A DNA stretch of 64,000 nucleotides from Runella aurantiaca (GTDB taxonomy: Bacteria; Bacteroidota; Bacteroidia; Cytophagales; Spirosomataceae): NCBI RefSeq assembly GCF_003339505.1, contig NZ_QPIW01000033.1, positions 1 to 64,000 of the forward strand. Direction: 5' to 3'. The translations under genes and the position numbers were made by a program. A model generated the notes under the pieces. The model ran no database searches and was not told where the DNA came from. It was given only the letters and a program-made list of their open reading frames with translations. Shown here one piece after another: positions 18,572 to 26,927 of this stretch. The stretch's first letter is position 1; each line of letters starts with the position of its first letter.

Positions 18572-19786
18572 ATGCTCAATCGCCGAAATTTCCTCAAAAC
18601 GGGCTTATTGGCTGCGGCTTTTCCAGTCTGCCCAGCAGTCGCTGATACCGACGAACTTCCTCATTGGCCCCAACCCAACTTGAAAGCCGTCTTTCCCGAC
18701 ATCATCAAAATTGATTCGGTCGAACTCCTTCAAACGCAGGGAGAACTGATGCTCGTTGTTAGGGCCAATGGCCAAATGGGGGTTACGCAGTGCAACGACC
18801 GTATGCAACATCTTGTGTCGCTACTCAAAGGCTTGGTGTTGCCGCATTTTGTGGGAAAAGATGCCCGTAATTTACCCCAATTGGTGGACAATGCCTATCG
18901 TCTTAACAGTAATTACAAATACGCGGGAATGCCGCTCTGGAACTGCATCGGTAGCGTCGAAATAGCCGTTTGGGATTTGTTGGGAAGAACTGCCCAAAAG
19001 CCTGTTTATGAATTTCTTGGCAAACCAATTCGTACCGACTACCCCGTTTATATTTCTGATTTTAACCGTGAAGGTGACCCCGAAAAAATCGCCAATCAAC
19101 TCCTTGAAAAATTACAAGCGACAGGAGCCAAAGGCGTCAAGATAAAAGTGGGCGGACGCATGGTCAATACGCCCGAAAACGCCGCCCAAACCCGAAAATA
19201 TATTCCTCTATTGCGCAAAATTTTGGGCAATGACGCCACGATTTATGCCGATGCCAACGGCTCTTATACCCCCCGCGAAGGCATTGAAGCAGGCATAATG
19301 CTGGAAAACAATGGTGTAGCTATCTTTGAAGAACCCTGCAATTTTGAAGACGAAGAAGGCATGAAGAAGGTAACCAAAGCCCTGGCTAAAATTGTGCTCG
19401 CTGGCGGAGAGCAAGACAGTAGCTTGTTTCGCTTTCGGCGCTTGGCACAGGACAAAGTATATGACCTTCTCCAACCCGACATGTACTATAACGGCGGTAT
19501 ATTACGGGCTTTGCAAGTAGCCGAAATTGCCAAAAAATACGGTGCAGTGGGGATTGCACCACATACCCCCAAAGCCGACCCACTCATTGCCCCCTTTTGG
19601 CAGGTGGCGGCACTTATTCCAAATCTCTATGGGTTGCAGGAGTTTGTCTATAATCCTAATGAAAAAAAGCCCGCTTGGCATACTGAAATCAAAGTCACGG
19701 ATGGTAAAGTACAAATTCCGAAACGTATGGGTCTGGGTGTGGAATATGATGAAAGTGTGTGGAAGACAGCAGAAAAAATATTATAG
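18572..19786 (+). CDS. Enolase-superfamily sugar acid dehydratase-like protein, exported
   Basis: The 404-residue protein opens with a twin-arginine-type leader (NRRNFLKTGLLAAAF). It has the mandelate racemase/muconate lactonizing fold: a capping domain to about 155, then a barrel with GVKIKVGG (K190, K192), YADANG (D227), FEEP (E253/E254), GGEQDS (E280), LQPD (D303) and APHTPKADP (H331). Acidic metal ligands plus a Lys/His acid-base set fit proton abstraction next to a carboxylate, typical of sugar-acid dehydratases. The export signal suggests action on uronic or aldonic acids in the periplasm. The gene opens a block of lyase genes. Exact substrate unknown. Confidence 0.85.
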   Translation: MLNRRNFLKTGLLAAAFPVCPAVADTDELPHWPQPNLKAVFPDIIKIDSVELLQTQGELMLVVRANGQMGVTQCNDRMQHLVSLLKGLVLPHFVGKDARNLPQLVDNAYRLNSNYKYAGMPLWNCIGSVEIAVWDLLGRTAQKPVYEFLGKPIRTDYPVYISDFNREGDPEKIANQLLEKLQATGAKGVKIKVGGRMVNTPENAAQTRKYIPLLRKILGNDATIYADANGSYTPREGIEAGIMLENNGVAIFEEPCNFEDEEGMKKVTKALAKIVLAGGEQDSSLFRFRRLAQDKVYDLLQPDMYYNGGILRALQVAEIAKKYGAVGIAPHTPKADPLIAPFWQVAALIPNLYGLQEFVYNPNEKKPAWHTEIKVTDGKVQIPKRMGLGVEYDESVWKTAEKIL

Positions 19787-19816
19787 AACGTATATAATCG
19801 TAAATGGCTTTTGAGT

Positions 19817-21001
19817 ATGACTCAAGTTAATAAATTACTACAAATTACTCTTTGGCTTTTGTGGGCAGTGGCAGCAGTAGGCCAACCACAAAAACCCAAC
19901 AATTTGAGGTCGGTCATCACCGAAACCCTCCAAAAAAGCACCCTCAAGCAGGCCGACTGGGCCATGTCCCAAAGCCCTGTTACGATTACGGCCGAGCAAT
20001 GCGAACGTTCGGCGGGTGGGCTGCATGATTTCTATTCGGAAGGGGATTATTGGTGGAAAAATCCCGACGACCCCAACGGGCCTTACATTCAGCGAGATGG
20101 ACAATCGAACCCCGACAATTTTACGGCCCACCGCAAAGCCATGGTGCGTTTCAGCCAAATTATCGGCTCTTTGGCCTCCGCGTATTTGATGACTCACAAT
20201 GAAATGTACGTCAAGCAGGCTTTTGTGCACCTCAAGGCGTGGTTTGTAGACGAAAAAACATACATGAACCCTTCCCTCCTGTATGCTCAAGCCATCAAAG
20301 GCCGAGCTACGGGGCGCGGTATCGGCATCATTGACATGATTCAAATGATGGAGGTAGCGCAAGGGATTAGGGTCATGGAAAACGCAAAATCGGTAAACAG
20401 CACTGATTTACAGCGCATTAAAAACTGGTTTTCGAACTATTTAAGCTGGATAACCACGCACCAATACGGCATCGACGAGCGCGAAGCCAAAAACAACCAC
20501 GGAACCTGTTGGGTGATGCAAGTGGCGGTTTTTGCCAAATTGGTGGAAAATCAAGCATTGATTGATTTTTGCAAAACCCGATTTAAGACGATTTTACTTC
20601 CCAGTCAATTAGAAAAGGGCGGTAGTTTTCCTTTAGAACTCAAACGCACCAAGCCTTACGGCTATTCACTTTTTAATTTGGATGCCATGACCACCGTTTG
20701 CCATGTGCTTTCTGACGACAAAGAAGACCTTTGGGATTACACCCTTACCGATGGTCGCACGCTCAGAAAAGCCATTGAATTTATGTACCCTTTTGTAGAA
20801 AATAAATCAACATGGACATATCCAAAAGACGTAATGTATTGGGATGAATGGCCCGTGGCACAGCCTTTTTTGTTGTTTGGTTACCAAAAATACCGAACGG
20901 AACCTTGGCTCAAAACATGGACAAAACTCGAACATTTTCCCACCACCGAAGAAGTCATCAGGAACTTGCCCGTAAGAAATCCTCTGATTTGGGTGCAATA
21001 A
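19817..21001 (+). CDS. Alginate lyase-fold polysaccharide lyase
   Basis: The 394-residue secreted protein has a signal peptide (to about residue 23) and an alpha/alpha toroid of the alginate_lyase (PF05426) type. Its NNHGTCW (226-232, H228) and RTKPYGYSLFNLDA (277-290, Y281/Y283) are the family's active-site signatures. Members cleave mannuronate or glucuronate linkages. From memory the pattern resembles PL38 glucuronan lyases, but this needs alignment. The ATG at 19817 is preferred to TTG at 19811. It lies 30 bases after the dehydratase gene and 48 before the next lyase, so it is probably in one operon. Confidence 0.8.
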   Translation: MTQVNKLLQITLWLLWAVAAVGQPQKPNNLRSVITETLQKSTLKQADWAMSQSPVTITAEQCERSAGGLHDFYSEGDYWWKNPDDPNGPYIQRDGQSNPDNFTAHRKAMVRFSQIIGSLASAYLMTHNEMYVKQAFVHLKAWFVDEKTYMNPSLLYAQAIKGRATGRGIGIIDMIQMMEVAQGIRVMENAKSVNSTDLQRIKNWFSNYLSWITTHQYGIDEREAKNNHGTCWVMQVAVFAKLVENQALIDFCKTRFKTILLPSQLEKGGSFPLELKRTKPYGYSLFNLDAMTTVCHVLSDDKEDLWDYTLTDGRTLRKAIEFMYPFVENKSTWTYPKDVMYWDEWPVAQPFLLFGYQKYRTEPWLKTWTKLEHFPTTEEVIRNLPVRNPLIWVQ

Positions 21002-21049
21002 CTCAAACCCCGCGTCCACCATTTGTCTATCATTAAATCAGACTTTAAA

Positions 21050-22936
21050 ATGAAAAAAGCACCATTTTTTTTGTACTTCATAGGAGTCATTTTCTTCCTT
21101 AACGGTGTCGCTTTTGCGCAACTCAAACACTTTAACCATGTCAGCAAACTCCCTGACCACCCGCGAATTATGTTGTTGAAAGGAGAAGAAAAAGGGATTC
21201 TGAACAACATCAACTCCGATAAAAATTGGGCCACCATTCACCAAACAATTTTGGTCGAAAGTGATAAAATCATCGACCTGCCGCCGTTGGAACGCATCCA
21301 AATCGGGCGGCGTTTGCTTGATAAATCGCGCGAGGCGTTGCGTCGAATTTTCATGCTTTCGTACGCGTATCGCATTACCCGCGACCAAAAATACCTCAAC
21401 CGCGCCGAAACTGAATTATTGAAAGTTTCATCGTTTTCGGACTGGAATCCGTCTCACTTCCTCGACGTAGGCGAAATGACCATGGCTGTGGCCATCGGGT
21501 ACGATTGGCTATACAACGATTTGCAAAAATCTTCTTTGCCCATCCTCAAAGAAGCCATTCTTAAAAAAGGCATTGAACCCTCGCTTGATTCAAAATACAA
21601 CAGCTGGCTGACCGCCTCCCACAACTGGAATCAGGTCTGCAACGCGGGCATGACCTACGGTGCATTGGCCATTTATGAGGACAACCCAACGCTAGCCAAG
21701 CAAATCATTGACCGCGCCATTGAGTCCATCAAACTGCCCATGGAAGACTATAACCCCGACGGCGCATATCCCGAAGGTTACGGCTACTGGGGCTACGGAA
21801 CAAGCTTCAACGTATTGTTTCTGAGTGCCGTACAAAAAGCACTCGGCAGCGATTTTGGCTTATCAAACGGCCGTGGATTCCTAAATACGGCCGCTTATTA
21901 CCAGCACATGGTAGGTACGTCGGGCAAAACCTTTAACTATTCCGACGCAGGCAGCGGCTCGGGCGGCGTCAGTCCAGCGGTATTCTGGTTTGCCAACCGC
22001 ACCCATTCTCCTTCGTTGTTATTCGGGCCCAAAAATATCCTTGAAAAAGGAGCGCCCAATATGGGACGTGACCGGATTTTGCCCGCCGCCATGATTTGGG
22101 GCAACGGCATTAAATTTGAAAAAGTAACTGCCCCCAAAGCCCTCCTCTGGGCAGGTAAAGGCAAAAACCCCGTAGCCATGATGCGCTCGTCTTGGACCGA
22201 CCCCTCTGCTATATACGTTGGATTAAAAGCGGGCTCGCCTTCTGTCAACCACGCCCACATGGACATCGGCTCATTTGTGATGGACGCCCTCGGGGAGCGT
22301 TGGTCGATGGACTTAGGAATGCAAGAGTATGAATCATTGGAATCAAAAGGTGTAAAGCTGTGGGATAAAGGGCAAAACGCCCAACGTTGGGAAGTGTACC
22401 GGTACAACAACATGGCCCACAGCACCCTGACATTCAACAATGAACTACAACGCGTGGAAGGCTACGCTCCGCTTTCGGGAACGGTCAATAAGCAGGCCTT
22501 TACAGGAGCCATTACCGACATGAGCGCGGTGTACAAAAACGCCGTCGCCGCCGCCAATCGCGGCATTGCGATTGTGGATGGCCAATACGTGGTAGTGAAA
22601 GATGAAATTTTAACCAACGACAAACCCGCCACCGTCAAATGGGTTATGCTTACCCCCGCCGAGGTGCGCATCGACGAAAACGGAATGGCCGAATTGAGTC
22701 AAAACGGCAAAAAACTTCAACTAAAAGTAGCCGAACCCGCCAATATTTCCATCAAAACCCGACTGGCTCAGCCTACACACGATTACGATGCGCCGAATCC
22801 TGGGGCAACACTTGTCGAGTTTGAAATCAATCTGCCTGCCAATACAAAAAACACCATCAATGTATTACTGATTCCAGAGAGTGTTTCGGTCAATAAAGAG
22901 ACGAAAATTCCGTCATTGAGCGATTGGAAGAAGTGA
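21050..22936 (+). CDS. Second heparinase II/III-type polysaccharide lyase
   Basis: The 628-residue secreted protein has a signal peptide (to about residue 24). The alpha/alpha domain has FSDWNPSHFLDVGEM, IGYDWLYNDL, SHNWNQVCNAG and DGAYPEGYGYWGYG. The beta-sandwich carries NHAHMDIGSF and WSMDLGMQEY. It is clearly paralogous to the enzyme at 10111, but with a normal signal peptide instead of a lipobox. That suggests a periplasmic partner to a membrane-anchored enzyme. The ATG at 21050 is chosen over an upstream in-frame TTG at 21023. Confidence 0.85.
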   Translation: MKKAPFFLYFIGVIFFLNGVAFAQLKHFNHVSKLPDHPRIMLLKGEEKGILNNINSDKNWATIHQTILVESDKIIDLPPLERIQIGRRLLDKSREALRRIFMLSYAYRITRDQKYLNRAETELLKVSSFSDWNPSHFLDVGEMTMAVAIGYDWLYNDLQKSSLPILKEAILKKGIEPSLDSKYNSWLTASHNWNQVCNAGMTYGALAIYEDNPTLAKQIIDRAIESIKLPMEDYNPDGAYPEGYGYWGYGTSFNVLFLSAVQKALGSDFGLSNGRGFLNTAAYYQHMVGTSGKTFNYSDAGSGSGGVSPAVFWFANRTHSPSLLFGPKNILEKGAPNMGRDRILPAAMIWGNGIKFEKVTAPKALLWAGKGKNPVAMMRSSWTDPSAIYVGLKAGSPSVNHAHMDIGSFVMDALGERWSMDLGMQEYESLESKGVKLWDKGQNAQRWEVYRYNNMAHSTLTFNNELQRVEGYAPLSGTVNKQAFTGAITDMSAVYKNAVAAANRGIAIVDGQYVVVKDEILTNDKPATVKWVMLTPAEVRIDENGMAELSQNGKKLQLKVAEPANISIKTRLAQPTHDYDAPNPGATLVEFEINLPANTKNTINVLLIPESVSVNKETKIPSLSDWKK

Positions 22937-23002
22937 TTTATCAGAAAATTCAGCAATCATACCAACCCACCTAACGAGTACTTTCTCAATCCTAATTAAT
23001 TC

Positions 23003-24475
23003 ATGAAAAAATGGCTTTTATTGCTAACGTCGGCAGGGTTCCAAACCCTGCCGACGTTCTTGCCAACCTCAGTTTTACAGGCGCAAACCCTCAACCAGAC
23101 CGATGATGGATTTCGCGGCATTTGGTACCACATCGGTAAACTCGATAACGAATACGTCCACAAATACAGCGGCGGACTCGGCACCTACCCCGCCAACCAC
23201 AGTCCATTTTCAGTCTATAGTCCCGAAGTCAAAAAGACGTTTTTTTGCTTCGGAGGTGCATCAAAAGATTCCAAACCCAGTCTTTTACACGAAATTTCTT
23301 ACTTCGACCATACCACGGGCCAAGTAGCCCGCCCGACCGTTGTACTCAATAAAGCCACCGACGACGCCCACGACAACCCCGTACTCAACATCGACGCCCA
23401 AGGGTACCTTTGGTTGTTTTCGACCTCCCACGGCGTCGAACGTCCATCGTATACCCACCGCAGTCGGAAGCCGTACGACATCAGCACCTTTGACAAAATC
23501 GAAGCAACGTACTTCAAAAATGGTAAACAATTGCCTTTTGATAACTTTTCGTACCTGCAAAGTTTCTACCAAAAAGGCAAAGGTTTTTTTCATTTGATGA
23601 CGCACTATGAGCGAGGAATTTTGAAATATGGAGCTAAAAAACCGCGTCGCACCATTGGCTACATCACGAGCAAAGACGGCATTCAATGGTCTGATATTAA
23701 AGACATTGGCACCATTGAAGAGGGACATTATCAAACGGGCGGACAGTGGAACAACAAAATTGGTACGTCGTTCAATATGCACCCCGACACCGAAAAAGGT
23801 GCGGGCTTGGACTACCGCACCAATTTGTATTACGTAGAAACCAATGATTTTGGACAAAGTTGGCAAAACGCCCAAGGCGAAAAATTGACCTTGCCTCTAT
23901 CCACTCCCCAAAACGGTGGGCTGGTCAAAGAATACCGCTCTGCGGGCTTAAATGTCTACATCAACGACCTCACCTACGACGCCAAAGGGCGGCCGATTAT
24001 TTTGTTTGTCACCAGCAAAGGCCCAGACCCTGGGCCAAGTCAAGGGCCGCACACGTGGCAAGTGGCTTTTTTCAACGGCAAAACGTGGGAAATCAACCCC
24101 GTGACGACCGCCGACCACAACTACGACATGGGTTCTCTATACGTCGAAAACTCAACCACTTGGAAAATCATCGGCCCCACCGAAGCAGGCCCACAGCCCT
24201 ACGGGACGGGCGGCGAAGTAGCGGTTTGGCTCAGCAAAAACCAAGGCAAAACGTGGAAAAAACAGATTAATCTGACCCCAAACAGCGCCTTCAATCATTC
24301 CTACGTGCGACGGCCGCAGAATGTACATCCCGATTTTTACGCTTTTTGGGCCGATGGTCACGCACGGCAGCCTTCGGAGTCGTCGCTGTATTTTTCCACA
24401 AAAAAGGGCGAAGTGTTTCGTCTGCCGCGTCAAATGAAAAATGAACTTGAAAAGCCAATTCGGGTGAAGCCATAA
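23003..24475 (+). CDS. BNR_4 beta-propeller protein, PL25-like lyase
   Basis: The 490-residue secreted protein has a seven-bladed propeller of the BNR_4 type starting at DDGFRGIWYHIG. DAHDNPVL (H123), TSHG (H143), a tyrosine pair at 184 and 189, and HYERG (R204) fall where I recall the catalytic His/His/Tyr/Arg set of PL25 ulvan lyase. Such enzymes cleave rhamnose-glucuronate or iduronate polymers. No sulfatase is nearby, so a non-sulfated relative is likely. A perfect palindrome lies inside the signal-peptide coding region. Convergent with the YHS gene. Confidence 0.75.
   Translation: MKKWLLLLTSAGFQTLPTFLPTSVLQAQTLNQTDDGFRGIWYHIGKLDNEYVHKYSGGLGTYPANHSPFSVYSPEVKKTFFCFGGASKDSKPSLLHEISYFDHTTGQVARPTVVLNKATDDAHDNPVLNIDAQGYLWLFSTSHGVERPSYTHRSRKPYDISTFDKIEATYFKNGKQLPFDNFSYLQSFYQKGKGFFHLMTHYERGILKYGAKKPRRTIGYITSKDGIQWSDIKDIGTIEEGHYQTGGQWNNKIGTSFNMHPDTEKGAGLDYRTNLYYVETNDFGQSWQNAQGEKLTLPLSTPQNGGLVKEYRSAGLNVYINDLTYDAKGRPIILFVTSKGPDPGPSQGPHTWQVAFFNGKTWEINPVTTADHNYDMGSLYVENSTTWKIIGPTEAGPQPYGTGGEVAVWLSKNQGKTWKKQINLTPNSAFNHSYVRRPQNVHPDFYAFWADGHARQPSESSLYFSTKKGEVFRLPRQMKNELEKPIRVKP
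23026..23058. repeat. REP-like palindrome inside a signal peptide coding region
   Basis: AACGTCGGCAGGGTT (23026-23040) and AACCCTGCCGACGTT (23044-23058) form a 15-bp perfect stem with a CCA loop. It codes for residues about 9-19 of the BNR_4 protein, producing TSAGFQTLPTF in an otherwise hydrophobic signal. Palindromes with this GGCAGGGTT core are, from memory, common between genes in Cytophagales. Confidence 0.7.
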
Positions 24476-24493
24476 ACATAAACCATTCCTCAC

Positions 24494-24937
24494 TCATTCC
24501 TGAAGTTTGACGGTTGGCCAGTTTTTATTGGCTTTGTCAATAAAGTTAGCTTGGTCTTTACGCCAATTCTCCATCACTTTTTTGTTGTAGTTTAGGTATA
24601 ATTTTCCGTCACTGACTGTCCACGCATCCGGGTCAGTGGGCGCTTTGTGACCATCAGCAGTGCCATAAGCGCAGTAACCGCCGTATTGTGGAGCGTACTT
24701 TTCAGGGGAAGCTTTGAAGGCTTCTTGATTTTCGCGATTGGCAAAATACCATTTACCACCTTTCCAAACGTAAACAAACTCTGAATCGCCTTTCACAGGG
24801 GCCGATTGGGTGAAATACGCCACTACATCATAGCCTCTGACCGCAACACTGTCTTTGACGAAAATTTCTGATTTTTGCGCTTGCAAATGAATTGATACTA
24901 CCAACAAAACAATAATACTTCCTGCTAACTTTTTCAT
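24494..24937 (-). CDS. Secreted YHS-domain protein
   Basis: The 147-residue protein has a signal peptide (to about residue 20, HLQAQ) and one YHS domain with AVRGYDVVAYF, KWYFANRENQEAFKASPEKYAPQYGGYCAYG. YHS domains are small metal-binding-like modules found in heavy-metal and toluene-oxidation proteins. The function of stand-alone secreted forms is not known. It converges with the BNR_4 gene. Upstream 24938-25190 holds no gene I can support. Confidence 0.85.
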   Translation of the reverse strand: MKKLAGSIIVLLVVSIHLQAQKSEIFVKDSVAVRGYDVVAYFTQSAPVKGDSEFVYVWKGGKWYFANRENQEAFKASPEKYAPQYGGYCAYGTADGHKAPTDPDAWTVSDGKLYLNYNKKVMENWRKDQANFIDKANKNWPTVKLQE

Positions 24938-25190
24938 GTGTTTTTGCTTTTAGTTTTAAACAACATCCCAAAGTTTGCAGGAATAAAAAAGGTGAATTGT
25001 CGGCTATGCGACACTAATTCACATTTTGGTTGCAAATAGAGGTTTTCACAAGTAAACCACGAGAGGCAAGCCATAAACATTCAGCTGAAGGCTGGGATTG
25101 AACTAGAGAGAGCATTGTGAAGTATTTAGACTAAGATAGGCAGCCCTTAGATTACAACATTAAATTGCGCCCCTTTTTGCTTTTATAAAT

Positions 25191-26819
25191 ATGTCTAAAT
25201 CCTTCTCCATGAAGACCTTCCCCTTTTTTCTGCTTTTCATCCTTGCCGCAGTTGTGGGTTTTGCTCAAGCACCATTTACATCGCAAGAAAAAGTAAATTT
25301 TGAGCAAGCCCTCACCAACGGCCAAGCCGCCAATGAAGCCTTTCGTCGGAGTCACCGTTTTTTGTTGGGCTGGCTTAGCAAAGCCGACCCCACTACCGGC
25401 CTCATTCCACGTAATCTCAAAGAAAGTACCTGCATTTGGAACGCATACGATGCCGCCGCCGACAATTATCCGTTTATGGTCATGACCGCCGCGATGCTCG
25501 ACAAACCGCTTTTTGAGGGAAAAATGCGCGAAATGCTCGCCACCGAAACCCGCCTAACATCGCGCGTGGGCCGCCTGCCCGATACCTATTCTTTTTGCAA
25601 AAAAGGGTTTCAGAATGACCACATCGATACCAGTCAGGTGGTGTTTGGCAGTGCCGAATACATGAAAGACGGGCTTGTGCCACTCACCGAATGGCTCGGC
25701 CCTAGTCCGTGGTCGGAGCGGATGCTGGGTATTTTAGAAGACCTTGACAAAATCGTGGATGTTCCGACTCAAATCAAAGGAAATTTCTTCGGCAACAGCG
25801 CCGTCGTGGAAGTAGGCGGGGATTTATTGCAAGTGTTGGCGCGGATGTATTGGCTCACCAAAAACCCAAAATGGCTGGCGTGGGGCATTCAAATCGGCGA
25901 TTATTATTTGAGCGATGCCCATTTACCCACGCGGACCCTCTCCCGCTTGCGTTTGCGCGACCACGGTTGCGAAATCGTGGCTGGATTGGCCGAGATGTAT
26001 GCTGTGGTCGCTACGGAGAATCTCGCCAAAAAGCAGCAATGGCAACCTTATTTGCACGAAATGCTTATTACCATTTTGGCCACTGGTCGCAATGAACACG
26101 GACTTTTTTACGATGAGGTCAATCCGCTGACGGGTGAGGTAGTACAAAAACGAATCGCCGACAATTTTGGCTATACACTCAACGCCTTTTATACGGTCTA
26201 CATGATTGATGGGGTAGCCGCTTACCGGGAAGCAACGCTGAAAGCACTCGGCTCGCTTTCAGCAAATTACCGTAACCATGATTGGGAAAACGGCAGTGCC
26301 GACGGCTACGCCGACGCCATTGAAGGAGCCTTAAATTTATACCTGAGAGAGCCGATTCCGAGCGTCAAAGACTGGCTCGAAAGCGAGATAAAAGTGCTTT
26401 GGAATTTCCAAAAACCCGATGGAATTATTGAAGGCTGGCACGGCGACGGAAATTTTGCGCGGACCTCGCTGATGTATGCACTCTGGAAAACCGCAGGAGT
26501 TCATATTTCTGACTGGAACCCTGAGGTGATTTACGGTGCTGTAAACAACAAAAACAATATTTACATCACGCTGACTTCGCCCACGGCTTGGAAAGGGAAG
26601 CTCATCTTCGGAGCCAATTGGCACGCAGACCACCTCCACATGCCCACTGATTACCCTCGCATCAATCAGTTTCAGGAATGGTTTTCGATTGAGGCAACCA
26701 AAAACTATCGACTGACCATTGGCAATAAAACACAGACTATAAAAGGCTCAACGCTGATTGCAGGTTTTCCCATTTCTCTCAAACCCAACGAAACGATTCA
26801 CTTGCGCTGCGCTCGCTGA
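25191..26819 (+). CDS. Secreted helical-barrel protein of unknown activity
   Basis: The 542-residue protein has a signal peptide (to about residue 26, GFAQ). Regularly spaced helices in the pattern of a six-hairpin glycosidase or lyase follow (ESTCIWNAYDAAADNYPFM, LRLRDHGCEIVAGLAEMY, NGSADGYADAIEGALNL). A C-terminal beta domain starts near 440. I cannot assign a CAZy family. Conserved-looking acidic residues (DAAADN, DHGCE, DGYADAIE) would suit a glycosidase. It lies downstream of the lyase operon with its own 250-base upstream gap. An ATG 18 bases later is an alternative start. Confidence 0.65.
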   Translation: MSKSFSMKTFPFFLLFILAAVVGFAQAPFTSQEKVNFEQALTNGQAANEAFRRSHRFLLGWLSKADPTTGLIPRNLKESTCIWNAYDAAADNYPFMVMTAAMLDKPLFEGKMREMLATETRLTSRVGRLPDTYSFCKKGFQNDHIDTSQVVFGSAEYMKDGLVPLTEWLGPSPWSERMLGILEDLDKIVDVPTQIKGNFFGNSAVVEVGGDLLQVLARMYWLTKNPKWLAWGIQIGDYYLSDAHLPTRTLSRLRLRDHGCEIVAGLAEMYAVVATENLAKKQQWQPYLHEMLITILATGRNEHGLFYDEVNPLTGEVVQKRIADNFGYTLNAFYTVYMIDGVAAYREATLKALGSLSANYRNHDWENGSADGYADAIEGALNLYLREPIPSVKDWLESEIKVLWNFQKPDGIIEGWHGDGNFARTSLMYALWKTAGVHISDWNPEVIYGAVNNKNNIYITLTSPTAWKGKLIFGANWHADHLHMPTDYPRINQFQEWFSIEATKNYRLTIGNKTQTIKGSTLIAGFPISLKPNETIHLRCAR

Positions 26820-26830
26820 GCAACTCTCCT

Positions 26831-26902
26831 GTTGTGGGTTTTGAGAAACCCACAACACCAGCTACACCCAGCAACTCTCACGGCGGGTTTTGAGAAACCG
26901 CC
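26831..26902. repeat. Two tandem hairpin repeats
   Basis: GTTGTGGGTTT/AAACCCACAAC (26831-26841 and 26846-26856) and GGCGGGTTT/AAACCGCC (26882-26890 and 26895-26902) each close a TGAG loop and are each preceded by GCAACTCTC. The two units share the frame but differ in the stem, with both arms of each changed together. They lie between convergent genes and may also act as a terminator. Confidence 0.7.
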
Positions 26903-26927
26903 TCCACACCCGCTCAATTCGTTTACT

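Noticed and set aside
19838-20362. 174-codon minus-strand frame inside the alginate-lyase gene
   Set aside because: Antisense shadow of a convincing secreted lyase.
23285-23875. 196-codon minus-strand frame inside the BNR_4 gene
   Set aside because: The plus-strand protein is clearly real, and the shadow has no signal, domain or ribosome site.
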